Assembly (NCBI RefSeq): GCF_000722875.1
Contig: NZ_JFHR01000034.1
Location: forward strand, 1-56,147
DNA: 56,147 nucleotides
Source of the DNA: Sphingobium chlorophenolicum
GTDB lineage: Bacteria; Pseudomonadota; Alphaproteobacteria; Sphingomonadales; Sphingomonadaceae
Direction of reading: 5' to 3'
Every line of letters begins with the position of its first letter. Within the stretch, counting starts at the first letter, position 1. The position numbers and the translations under genes are program-made. Below, in pieces: positions 42,650 through 49,798 of this stretch. The notes under the pieces are model-generated. The model had not been told where the DNA came from. It worked only from the letters and a program-made list of their open reading frames with translations, and made no database searches.

Positions 42650-42684
42650 CCCGTCATGCTCCTTTCCGTCACGAAAGATATGCC

Positions 42685-42822
42685 ATGGCGCGCCGTCCTG
42701 GGTGTACTTTTCTTCCGCTCACGCATTTTATGTTCGATGCGGGCGGGCTGCTGGCGGACTTGCGCGCCGCGAACGTTGCAGTCATCACCAAGGCCGTCGA
42801 CTATTGGGAGCCACCGCCATGA
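42685..42822 (+). CDS. Possible 45-residue ORF overlapping the peroxiredoxin start
   Basis: The frame from ATG 42685 ends DAGGLLADLRAANVAVI then TKAVDYWEPPP, with its TGA inside the ATGA of the next gene. The C-terminal stretch looks protein-like, and the ATGA overlap suggests coupling. No ribosome site is clear, and it may be the decayed end of a lost gene. No family recognised. Confidence 0.25.
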   Translation: MARRPGCTFLPLTHFMFDAGGLLADLRAANVAVITKAVDYWEPPP

Positions 42823-43370
42823 AGAGGAAGCCGATGATGAAAAGCGTGAAGATCGTCCTGGCCCTTGCCGCCATGGCGGCGGGTTCGCAGGGGGCCGTGG
42901 CGGCGCTGGCCATAGGGGCGAAGGCGCCTGACTTCACCACCCGCGGCGCGCTGGCGGGCAAGACATTTACCCTGACGCTGTCGCACCAGTTGAAGCGCGG
43001 GCCGGTCGTGCTGTATTTCTTTCCCAAGGCCTTCACGCCGGGCTGCTCCGCCGAAGCCCGCGAATTCGCAGAGCATATCGAGGATTTCAGAAAGGCGGGC
43101 GCGACCGTGATCGGCATGTCGGCCGATCCGGTGGACGATCTGGTCGCCTTTTCCACGAAGGAATGCACGGGCAAGTTCGCCGTGGCATCCGCCGGGCCGA
43201 ATATCGTGTCGGGCTATGACGTGGCGCTGAAGATGCGGCCGGGCATGACCGACCGCACCTCCTATGTCATCGCGCCCAGCGGCCGCATCGCCTTCGTCCA
43301 TAGCGAGATGAACTATGCCGGGCATGTGAAGAGCACCCTGGCCGCCGTGGAAGCGATGAAGCAGAAATGA
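42819..43370 (+). CDS. Exported peroxiredoxin (AhpC/TSA, BCP-like)
   Basis: A 183-residue protein with a signal peptide (VKIVLALAAMAAGSQGAVA) and a thioredoxin-fold peroxidase domain. The peroxidatic Cys76 is in YFFPKAFTPGCSAEA, matching BCP/PrxQ (FxPKxxTPGC). A resolving Cys five residues later, as in many PrxQ, is missing; another Cys lies in TKECTGKFAV. Predicted to reduce peroxides in the periplasm. GGAG lies eight bases before the ATG. Confidence 0.88.
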   Translation: MKRKPMMKSVKIVLALAAMAAGSQGAVAALAIGAKAPDFTTRGALAGKTFTLTLSHQLKRGPVVLYFFPKAFTPGCSAEAREFAEHIEDFRKAGATVIGMSADPVDDLVAFSTKECTGKFAVASAGPNIVSGYDVALKMRPGMTDRTSYVIAPSGRIAFVHSEMNYAGHVKSTLAAVEAMKQK

Positions 43371-43424
43371 GCTTTCGGCCCAGGTTGAGGCGGACATAAA
43401 GACAGTCGCTACCATATAATGGCT

Positions 43425-43514
43425 CGTCATGCTGAACTTGTTTCAGCATCCATCGCGCCCCAAGAGCCTCGGCGCGTGGGGAGAAATGGATGCTGAAACA
43501 AGTTCAGCATGACG
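43425..43514. repeat. Long inverted repeat with 28-bp identical arms, copy 2
   Basis: Arms 43425-43452 and 43487-43514 are perfect reverse complements and identical in sequence to those at 23440-23530; only the centre differs. It sits between convergent peroxiredoxin and hydrolase genes, where its hairpin could stop transcription from both sides. Confidence 0.92.
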
Positions 43515-43550
43515 AATGATAATGAATGTGCGGCAAGTACCGCTTTCGGC

Positions 43551-44456
43551 TCAGCCCAAGGCTGCTGATTTCTTTACATATTTGCCGAACCAGCCAAGCG
43601 TCGCGGCCCATGCGGCCTTGGCGGCGGCTTCATTGTAGCTGGGGCGATAGTCGGCCATGAAGCCATGGTCGGCACCCGGATGGACGGTGATCGCGTCGGG
43701 CGGCGACTTGCCTGCGATCTTCAGCGCAGCCTGCATCTTTTCGACGTCGGCGACGGGGATGCCCTTGTCCAGCGCGCCATATTGGCCGAGCACCGGAGCC
43801 TTGAGCGCGCCCACCTGTTCGATGACGCTCAGCGGTTGCAGTTCGGTCTTCTCGCTGATCAGACGGCCGTAGAAGGCGACGCCCGCGTCCAGTTCCTTGC
43901 TATGGGCGGCGTAGAGCCACACAGTCCGCCCGCCCCAGCAAAAGCCGGTGATGCCGCGCCGCCTGCCATCGCCGCTGTGGCTGCCCGCCCAGCCATAGGT
44001 GGCGTCGATATCCTTCAACACCTGATCGTCGGACGCCTTGGACACGATGGTGCCGATCAGTTGCTTGAAATCCGCCACCTTGGTCGCGTCGCCGTGGCGG
44101 GCGAACAGATCGGGCGCAATGGCATAATAGCCTGCCTTGGCGAAACGGCGGCAAATGTCGCGAATCCATTCGTGCACGCCGAAAATCTCATGCACGACGA
44201 CGATGATCGGCGCGGCCTTGCCAGCGGCTGGCCGGGCGACGAAGGCGGGCATGGCGAAGCCGTCGCTCGCCTTGATCGACACCGCTTCCTCCTTCAACCC
44301 TTCGCCGGAGGTCTGGACGGCGCTGCTGGAGACGGGGCGGCAGGCGGCCGCGAAACCGGCGGCGAAGGCTCCGCCCGCCAGCAGCCTGCGCCGGTCGAGA
44401 CCGGTCGAGCCGATCCAGTTGCGATCTTCAGCTAAGCGTTCGGGCTGATCGGTCAT
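43551..44456 (-). CDS. Tat-exported dienelactone hydrolase family protein
   Basis: A 301-residue alpha/beta hydrolase. The N-terminus has a twin-arginine signal (DRRRLLAGGAFAAGFAAAC) that ends at a Cys, so it may be a Tat lipoprotein. The triad is Cys173 (GFCWGGR), Asp230 (GALDKGIP) and His264 (GADHGF), with VVHEIFGVHEWIRD preceding, all as in dienelactone hydrolase. The start MTDQPERL at 44456 has GGAGAG just upstream. Periplasmic location is unusual for enzymes of chlorocatechol breakdown, so the true substrate is open. Confidence 0.88.
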   Translation of the reverse strand: MTDQPERLAEDRNWIGSTGLDRRRLLAGGAFAAGFAAACRPVSSSAVQTSGEGLKEEAVSIKASDGFAMPAFVARPAAGKAAPIIVVVHEIFGVHEWIRDICRRFAKAGYYAIAPDLFARHGDATKVADFKQLIGTIVSKASDDQVLKDIDATYGWAGSHSGDGRRRGITGFCWGGRTVWLYAAHSKELDAGVAFYGRLISEKTELQPLSVIEQVGALKAPVLGQYGALDKGIPVADVEKMQAALKIAGKSPPDAITVHPGADHGFMADYRPSYNEAAAKAAWAATLGWFGKYVKKSAALG

Positions 44457-44518
44457 GCGTCTCTCCTCAAGCCAAGGCACCGGAGCCTAATCGCCGCCGC
44501 GACCAGCGCAAGCCCTTC

Positions 44519-44905
44519 TCAGGCAAGGAAATCGCCGCTCCCGATCCGTTCCAGTCCGGCGACGTCGCGATCATAGACATAGGCCCAGGCCTCCACCGCG
44601 CCCTTTTCATTCTGGACGATCAACCGCTCGCGGCGATATTCATGCGGCTGGGGGAAATGCGCGGCGCATTCCTCATAGTCGTCGAGCGTCGCAAGCACCG
44701 ATTCCGGATCGGCAAGCGCGAACAGGTCGCCCGTCACTTCACCGGGTCCGCCCGGCACGAAGCCCGGATAGCTTCCCACGCGATAGAGGCTGCCCCGCGC
44801 CGCCGCTCGGCCGACATGGCGCGCCGCGTTGCGCAGCCAGTGCGCCATCGGATCGTCGCAGCCCGGCCGCAACGTGCCGTAGACGAAGAGAAGCGGCTCA
44901 CTCAA
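44519..44905 (-). CDS. Gamma-glutamylcyclotransferase (AIG2-like) family protein
   Basis: A protein of about 128 residues. LLFVYGTLRPGCDDP at the N-terminus and YRVGSYPGFVPGGPGEVTGDLF plus LDDYEE (the acidic catalytic Glu region) fit the GGCT fold, which cyclises gamma-glutamyl amines. The start is unclear: TTG 44903-44905 (LSEPLLFVYG) places the fold at the N-terminus, while ATG 44950 would add 15 residues. Confidence 0.8.
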   Translation of the reverse strand: MSEPLLFVYGTLRPGCDDPMAHWLRNAARHVGRAAARGSLYRVGSYPGFVPGGPGEVTGDLFALADPESVLATLDDYEECAAHFPQPHEYRRERLIVQNEKGAVEAWAYVYDRDVAGLERIGSGDFLA

Positions 44906-44953
44906 GCAGCCCGCTCGCGGATAATCCTGACTTGCAGGAAATTTGCCCAATTA

Positions 44954-44991
44954 GCGGAAATTTTTCCGCCAGAAAATGGCGAGCGACTCGC
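44954..44991. promoter_or_regulatory. Palindromes upstream of the sigma-54-like promoter, candidate activator sites
   Basis: GCGGAAA-TT-TTTCCGC (44954-44969) and GCGAG-CGA-CTCGC (44979-44991) are perfect inverted repeats; a third imperfect one, AATTCCCGGAAATT, follows at about 44993-45006. They lie 35-70 bases upstream of the promoter at 45025, a possible enhancer-binding-protein site. Function is inferred only. Confidence 0.4.
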
Positions 44992-45024
44992 GAAATTCCC
45001 GGAAATTGCAGTGGGAATCGAAAT

Positions 45025-45040
45025 TGGCACGGCTCCTGCA
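45025..45040 (+). promoter_or_regulatory. Sigma-54-like promoter upstream of microprotein-pspC
   Basis: TGGCACGGCTCCTGCA matches TGGCACRNNNNTTGCW at all but one position, with the invariant GG and GC separated by exactly 10 bases. It lies 57 bases before the first start codon. Phage-shock operons of other bacteria use sigma-54 with PspF, and a PspC-domain gene is downstream. Confidence 0.6.
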
Positions 45041-45096
45041 ATCTTCCCGGCATCACGGCCGGACCGTCCGGCCCAGCACATATCAGGGAGTATATC

Positions 45097-45198
45097 ATGT
45101 TCGCCAAGCTTCAAAACGCCGCCTTCGCCCTTACCGGCGCCCTGCTGGTTTCCGCGCTTTTCATCGGCGCCGCCATTCCGGTCGCGCCGATCGCCTGA
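45097..45198 (+). CDS. 33-residue membrane microprotein
   Basis: MFAKLQNAAFALTGALLV then SALFIGAAIPVAPIA. It has one hydrophobic segment (about 8-28), resembling either a single-pass membrane peptide or a bare signal peptide. GGAG lies about seven bases upstream of the ATG. It is followed after 32 bases by a PspC-domain gene, and both would be read from the sigma-54-like promoter at 45025. No family recognised. Confidence 0.65.
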   Translation: MFAKLQNAAFALTGALLVSALFIGAAIPVAPIA

Positions 45199-45230
45199 TC
45201 CGACAACATCCATTCAAGAAGGCCAGATTC

Positions 45231-45416
45231 ATGAACGACAGCTTCACCCTCGACCGCCGCAATGGAAAGATCATGGGCGTGTGCGCCGGACTTTCGAACC
45301 GCACCGGCCTGGACGTCACGCTGATCCGCATCGCCGTCGTGCTGCTGACGCTGTGCGCGCTGGGTCCGGTCGGCGTCGCCGCCTATCTGCTGGCGGGCTG
45401 GCTGGCGAAGGGCTGA
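45231..45416 (+). CDS. pspC: PspC-domain membrane protein
   Basis: A 61-residue protein: FTLDRRNGKIMGVCAGLSNR then TGLDVTLIRIAVVLLTL and a hydrophobic C-terminus (about 32-57). This is the complete PspC core domain and lacks the longer C-terminal part of E. coli PspC. PspC domains sit in the inner membrane and sense or relay envelope stress. pspA/pspB/pspF are not in the window. Confidence 0.85.
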   Translation: MNDSFTLDRRNGKIMGVCAGLSNRTGLDVTLIRIAVVLLTLCALGPVGVAAYLLAGWLAKG

Positions 45417-45437
45417 TCAAGTACAGCCATAATGAAA

Positions 45438-45471
45438 GAGCCGCCCCTGGACATATCAGCGGGCGGCTCTT
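45438..45471 (+). terminator. Terminator after pspC-domain gene
   Basis: GAGCCGCCC pairs with GGGCGGCTC around a 14-base loop, followed by TT. It closes the microprotein-pspC unit and is preceded by AAA on the left, so it could also work leftward. Confidence 0.7.
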
Positions 45472-45513
45472 CCGATGTCCGTGATGGACTTTATGGATCG
45501 GGTCATATCGCGC

Positions 45514-45606
45514 TCAGGCAAACAGCACCGAATAGAAGGTCAGCATCTGAGCACCGACCGCAACCATGAGGGCAACGCCCTGAACCGTATGTCTCATATC
45601 TTTCAT
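45514..45606 (-). CDS. Small hydrophobic ORF (27-30 residues)
   Basis: MKDMRHTVQGVALMVAVGAQ then MLTFYSVLFA, one predicted membrane segment. AGGA sits eight bases before the second ATG (MRHTVQ), which is the likelier start. It lies between the pspC terminator and a DUF72 gene with a clean intergenic region on both sides. It may be another membrane microprotein, but no family is recognised. Confidence 0.45.
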   Translation of the reverse strand: MKDMRHTVQGVALMVAVGAQMLTFYSVLFA

Positions 45607-45722
45607 CCTGCATATTGTCGTCTTATGATCGCCCCAGGGGCAAGGCGGCCTATGCGCCCGACATGATATTGTAACAATCGCAAAGGATGACTTCGCAGTT
45701 GCAGCAAATGCAACAGTCGATG

Positions 45723-46463
45723 TTACCGTAAAGCCACAATCATGGCCTGCGCCGCTGCAGGGGCCCGCACCTTCGCGCCGCTGATGAAGAAGGCGTAGAC
45801 GTCCCCTTGCGCCGCCTGCTGGCGCGCCCTGTCGGCCCAATTTTCGATCTCGCGGGGCGAATAGCCGGTCGGCTCCTCCTCCCGCGTGCGCATCAGCCGC
45901 GTATAGGAAAAGCCCACATCATGGCCGTTAAGCGCCGGATATTCCGGATGGTCGGCATAGACGACCGCCGCTCCCGCCGCCTTCGCCAGATGGAAAAAGG
46001 CGGGATCGTCGAAGCTGTCATGCCGCACCTCCAGCGCATGGCGCAGCGGCACGCCGTCGACGCTGGCGGGCAACAGCTTCAGGAAAGCGCCGAAATCATC
46101 CGGGTCGAACGCCTTGGTCGGCATGAACTGCCAGAGGATCGGCCCCAGCCGGTCGCCCAGTTCGGCCAATCCCTGATGGACGAATTTGGCGATGGACTCG
46201 CCTGCATCGGCCAGCACCCGGCGGTTGGTGCAGAAGCGCGAGGCCTTGACCGCGAACTGGAAACCATCCGGCACCGCCTTTGCCCAACCGGCGAAGGTCG
46301 CGGGCTTCTGCGTGCTGTAATAGGTGGCGTTGATCTCCGTCGCGGTCAGATGCTCGCCCACATAGGCCAGTTCATCCTTCTGGCGCAGCCCTTCGGGATA
46401 GAAGGTGCCGCGCCATGGTTCGAAGACCCAACCGCCGATCCCGACCCTGATCTTTCCGCCCAT
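45723..46463 (-). CDS. DUF72 domain-containing protein
   Basis: A 246-residue TIM-barrel-like protein: VGIGGWVFEPWRGTFYPEGL at the N-terminus, EINATYYSTQKPATFAGWA, FAVKASRFCTNRR, LEVRHDSF and DVYAFFISGAKVRAP are all DUF72 (YecE-like). The function of the family is unsettled. GGAG lies seven bases before ATG 46461-46463. It is followed downstream by the small ORF. Confidence 0.9.
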   Translation of the reverse strand: MGGKIRVGIGGWVFEPWRGTFYPEGLRQKDELAYVGEHLTATEINATYYSTQKPATFAGWAKAVPDGFQFAVKASRFCTNRRVLADAGESIAKFVHQGLAELGDRLGPILWQFMPTKAFDPDDFGAFLKLLPASVDGVPLRHALEVRHDSFDDPAFFHLAKAAGAAVVYADHPEYPALNGHDVGFSYTRLMRTREEEPTGYSPREIENWADRARQQAAQGDVYAFFISGAKVRAPAAAQAMIVALR

Positions 46464-46578
46464 CCGCACTCTCCTTTGATGCGCATCCTGATCGGCAAAG
46501 TCGATCAGAGCCAGAGGGAAAAGCGGTTGGCATGTGTTGCGAACGATTCTTAACTATGGCACGCAGGAGCCAAATGCC

Positions 46579-46818
46579 ATGTCGACCGACCTCATCAAGA
46601 CCGCCACCTATCTCAGCATCCATCTGACCGTGGGATTTTCGGTCGCTTATCTGATGACCGGATCGGTCGCCGTTGCGGGCGGGATCGCGCTGGTTGAGCC
46701 GATGATCAACGCCGTCGCTTTCTTCTTCCACGAACAGGCATGGAAGAAGTTTCTGGCGCGTCCCCGGCGTTACAGAGGTCGGGATTGGTTGGTCGATCAG
46801 GCAGTGGGTTTGGTCTAG
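46579..46818 (+). CDS. DUF2061 membrane protein
   Basis: A 79-residue protein with two hydrophobic segments (about 8-30 and 32-52). KTATYLSIHLTVGFSVAYLM, IALVEPMINAVAFFFHEQAW and the short basic tail match DUF2061. Function unknown. GGAG lies nine bases upstream of the ATG. Its 3' end overlaps the convergent cyclophilin gene by four bases. Confidence 0.88.
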   Translation: MSTDLIKTATYLSIHLTVGFSVAYLMTGSVAVAGGIALVEPMINAVAFFFHEQAWKKFLARPRRYRGRDWLVDQAVGLV

Positions 46819-47480
46819 CCTTTACGGTTAAGCCACAGCAGCCATGGCTTCACGCCCCGCGTCGGATGCGGCGTGCCGTCAAGCCTTTTGGCGCGAATGA
46901 TCCGGATCGGCTTGACGATCATCTGCCCGCGCATCGGCCCCGATCCGCAGCAGGTCGGGACCGCGAGGATCGCCTTCACCACATCCATCCCCGCCACCAC
47001 ATGGCCGAAGGCGGCATAGCCGATATAGTCGCCCCGCGCATCCATATTGGGCGTCGGCCCCACGGTGATGAAGAAATTGCCCATGGCCGAATTAGCGCGG
47101 TCCGGACGCGCCATGGAAATCGTCGCATCCAGATGCCGGATGCCCGTCCGTGTCGTCGGCTCATGCCTGATCGGCGGCAGCGACCGGCGCGCATCCGTGT
47201 CGATGCCGCCCTGGATCAGCCCCAGCTTCGGCGCGCTCTTGCGCCGCGCCGCGCGATAGAAGGTGACGCCGTCGAAGCGCCCATCATCGACATAGGTCAG
47301 GAAATTGGCGGCGGTGACCGGCGCCCGCCGATTGTCGGCCGCCACGACAATCGTGCCGACGAAGGTTTCGATCGCCACGCGGGTATAGCCCGGCGTCGGC
47401 CGGTTCGCGGGCAGCGCGAAGGCGGGACCGGAGAGAAGGGCAATCAGCGGAAACAGATAACGCAGGACGACAGGATGCAT
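46815..47480 (-). CDS. Periplasmic cyclophilin-type peptidyl-prolyl isomerase
   Basis: A 221-residue exported protein: signal peptide (VLRYLFPLIALLSGPAFA), then a cyclophilin domain with TFVGTIVVAADNRRAPVTAANFL, RFDGVTFYRAAR, LIQGGIDTDA, ISMARPDRANSAMGNFFITVG and AAFGHVVAGMDVV. The Arg of FYRA, part of the active site, is kept. Insertions relative to PpiA are seen around RKSAPKLG. Start MHPVVLRY at 47480 is preferred over a GTG at 47516. Confidence 0.88.
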   Translation of the reverse strand: MHPVVLRYLFPLIALLSGPAFALPANRPTPGYTRVAIETFVGTIVVAADNRRAPVTAANFLTYVDDGRFDGVTFYRAARRKSAPKLGLIQGGIDTDARRSLPPIRHEPTTRTGIRHLDATISMARPDRANSAMGNFFITVGPTPNMDARGDYIGYAAFGHVVAGMDVVKAILAVPTCCGSGPMRGQMIVKPIRIIRAKRLDGTPHPTRGVKPWLLWLNRKG

Positions 47481-47594
47481 CGGCAGAAACGCACGCTCAA
47501 GGAAAAAGGATATCACCCAAGGCTAGAGCGCTTGCACATGCGGCGCAACCGGGTGGCAAGCACCAGATTTTCACCGCTTTCCAAAGGAGGAAGG

Positions 47595-47670
47595 TGGTGA
47601 CCCCTACGGGAATCGAACCCGTGTTTCAGCCGTGAAAGGGCCGCGTCCTAGACCGCTAGACGAAGGGGCC
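47595..47670 (-). tRNA. tRNA-Glu (TTC)
   Basis: Minus strand: acceptor stem GGCCCCT / AGGGGTC, D-arm with TCTAGCGGTCTAGGA, anticodon loop CTTTCAC (anticodon TTC), T-arm GGGTTCGATTCCC and encoded CCA. It reads GAA/GAG codons. It stands alone between the cyclophilin and recJ genes. Confidence 0.96.
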
Positions 47671-47791
47671 ACATGCAGGTCCGCGTGGGCGTCGCTGCGA
47701 AGCGAGGCGGGCATTAGGCGGTGGCTCCGGAACGGTCAACCCCCTTTTCGTCATGAAAATGACGCGGGGCATAAAATAGCCGATCCTCCCC

Positions 47792-49558
47792 TCAATCGGC
47801 CCAGGCGGCATCCTCCAGATGCAGTTCGGCGGCGGGGCGCGGGCCCCAATCGTCGATCTTCGCCCGTCCGGCGATCCACAGCCGCCGGTCGCGCGGCGCG
47901 CCCAATATCGCCTGGCCCAGATCGGATTCCGCCTGGCGGAAGGCGATGGTCTTGATCGACCGGCCATCGTCGCCCGCCATGATAGCGCGCAAATGGCCGT
48001 TGCCCACGACATCGGCCTTGATCACCCGCATCGGCCCGGAAGCGATCAGCGGCGCGGGCCAGCCCGCGCCATAGGGACCGCCCGCGTCGATGGCGGCGAC
48101 GAAGTCCGGATTGACCCCCGCCGGGGCCAGCACCGCGTCGATCAGCAGGGCGCGGTCGTCCCGCGCCTTGGCGACGGCGCTGGAAAGCCGTTCGTCCAGA
48201 AAGTCGGCCAGCGCATCGACCTTGTCCGCCGCGACCGTCAGGCCCGCCGCCATGGCATGGCCGCCGCCCGCGACCAGCAAGCCGCTATCCTTCGCCGCCA
48301 GCACCGCCGCGCCCAGATCGACGCCGGAAATGGAGCGGCCCGATCCCTTGCCCGTGCCATCCTCATCGATGGCGACGACGATGGCGGGGCGGCCCGCTTT
48401 CTCCTTGATGCGTCCGGCGACGATGCCGATCACGCCCGGATGCCAGCCCGCGCCAGACACCAATGCCACCGCCCGGTTGCCCTGCGCGGCCAGCAGTTCC
48501 TCCGCCTCCGCCTGCACGGTGGCTTCGATGGCGCGGCGTTCCTCGTTCAGCAGGTCGAGTTCGGCGGCGATCTTCGCGGCTTCCGCCGGGTCTTCGGTGG
48601 TGAGTAGCCGCACGCCAAGGTCCGCCTTGCCCACGCGCCCGCCCGCATTGATGCGCGGGCCGAGCGCGAAGCCAAGGTCATGGCAGAGCGGCGCCCGCGT
48701 CAGGCGGCTGGCGTCGATCAGCGCGGAAAGGCCGACATTGCGCCGCTTCGCCATGATCTTCAGGCCCTGCGCCACGAAGGCCCGGTTCAGCCCCTTCAGT
48801 TGTGCCACGTCGGCCACCGTGCCCAGCGCGACGATGTCCAGCAGTTCCATCAGCGGCGGTTCTGATCGCTGCGCGAACCAGTTGCGTTTGCGTAGCACCC
48901 GGATCAGCGCAGCGCCCAGCAGGAAGGCGACGCCCACCGCCGCCAGATGGCCATGGGCGGCGGCTTCCTCCGCTTCATCGAGGCGGTTGGGGTTCACCAG
49001 CGCCAGAGCTTCGGGGAGCAGCGTGGTGCATTTATGATGGTCGACCACCACCACATCGACGCCCGCCGCCTTGGCCATGGCGAGCGCGTCGAAAGCCTGC
49101 GCCCCGCAATCCACGGTGACGATCAGTGTCGCCCCCTCGCCCGCCAGCCGCACCAGCGCTTCGCCCGACGGGCCGTAACCCTCCATCAGCCGGTCGGGGA
49201 TATAGGGCCGGACCGCCAGCCCCAGATCGCGTAGCAGGCGGATCAGCAACGCCGCGCTGGTTGCGCCGTCCACGTCATAATCGCCGAAGATGCGCACATC
49301 CTCGCCCCGCATCACCGCATCGGCCAGCCGTTCGGCGGCGGCGTCCATGTCGCGGAACAGGCTGGGATCAGGCATGAAATGGCGGATGGTGGGATTGCGA
49401 TGCGCCTCCACCGCGTCGCGGGGACAACCCCGCGCCAACAGCAATTGCGTCACCAGATCGTCCGGCCGATAGGCCGGGTCGCGCCCATCCGCGCTGCCGC
49501 CGCGCCAACGCCAGGGCTGGCCGAGGATCGAACGGGTGATGTTGAGCGCGATGGTCAT
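47792..49558 (-). CDS. recJ: Single-stranded-DNA exonuclease RecJ
   Basis: 5'-3' exonuclease for ssDNA of 588 residues, acting in RecF-pathway and mismatch repair. DHH motifs: FGDYDVDGATSAALL, TLIVTVDCGAQAFDA and VVVVDHHKC (the namesake DHH), ALGTVADVAQL; the DHHA1 part has VSGAGWHPGVIGIVAGR and GGHAMAAGLTV. An N-terminal RecJ region and C-terminal OB part complete the usual length. recF is 6 kb away. Confidence 0.96.
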   Translation of the reverse strand: MTIALNITRSILGQPWRWRGGSADGRDPAYRPDDLVTQLLLARGCPRDAVEAHRNPTIRHFMPDPSLFRDMDAAAERLADAVMRGEDVRIFGDYDVDGATSAALLIRLLRDLGLAVRPYIPDRLMEGYGPSGEALVRLAGEGATLIVTVDCGAQAFDALAMAKAAGVDVVVVDHHKCTTLLPEALALVNPNRLDEAEEAAAHGHLAAVGVAFLLGAALIRVLRKRNWFAQRSEPPLMELLDIVALGTVADVAQLKGLNRAFVAQGLKIMAKRRNVGLSALIDASRLTRAPLCHDLGFALGPRINAGGRVGKADLGVRLLTTEDPAEAAKIAAELDLLNEERRAIEATVQAEAEELLAAQGNRAVALVSGAGWHPGVIGIVAGRIKEKAGRPAIVVAIDEDGTGKGSGRSISGVDLGAAVLAAKDSGLLVAGGGHAMAAGLTVAADKVDALADFLDERLSSAVAKARDDRALLIDAVLAPAGVNPDFVAAIDAGGPYGAGWPAPLIASGPMRVIKADVVGNGHLRAIMAGDDGRSIKTIAFRQAESDLGQAILGAPRDRRLWIAGRAKIDDWGPRPAAELHLEDAAWAD

Positions 49559-49570
49559 CCCGATTGTCTA

Positions 49571-49599
49571 GAGTGTTTTCACTTTGAGCGAAAACACTC
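49571..49599. repeat. Hairpin plus second palindrome between recJ and tamA
   Basis: GAGTGTTTTC (49571-49580) pairs with GAAAACACTC (49590-49599), followed by TGTTCTTTT. A second inverted repeat, TTGGCCGT-AA-ACGGTCAA, lies at about 49630-49647. The region is AT-rich compared with its surroundings and lies in a divergent promoter gap, so it is more likely a dispersed repeat remnant than a terminator. Confidence 0.5.
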
Positions 49600-49798
49600 T
49601 GTTCTTTTGATGCCGCATTTTCCGAGACGTTGGCCGTAAACGGTCAACTTGAAAATGCTCAGGACGGGTTGGGATTCGGAGGGAAGCGCCCCCGATGCGG
49701 CAAAATGGTCATGACGCAGGCGGAACCGAAGCAACCGCTGGGGCGTATTGATGGCTCCCGCGGATGGGCGCCGGACAATGAAGGGGCAAGCGGTTTCC

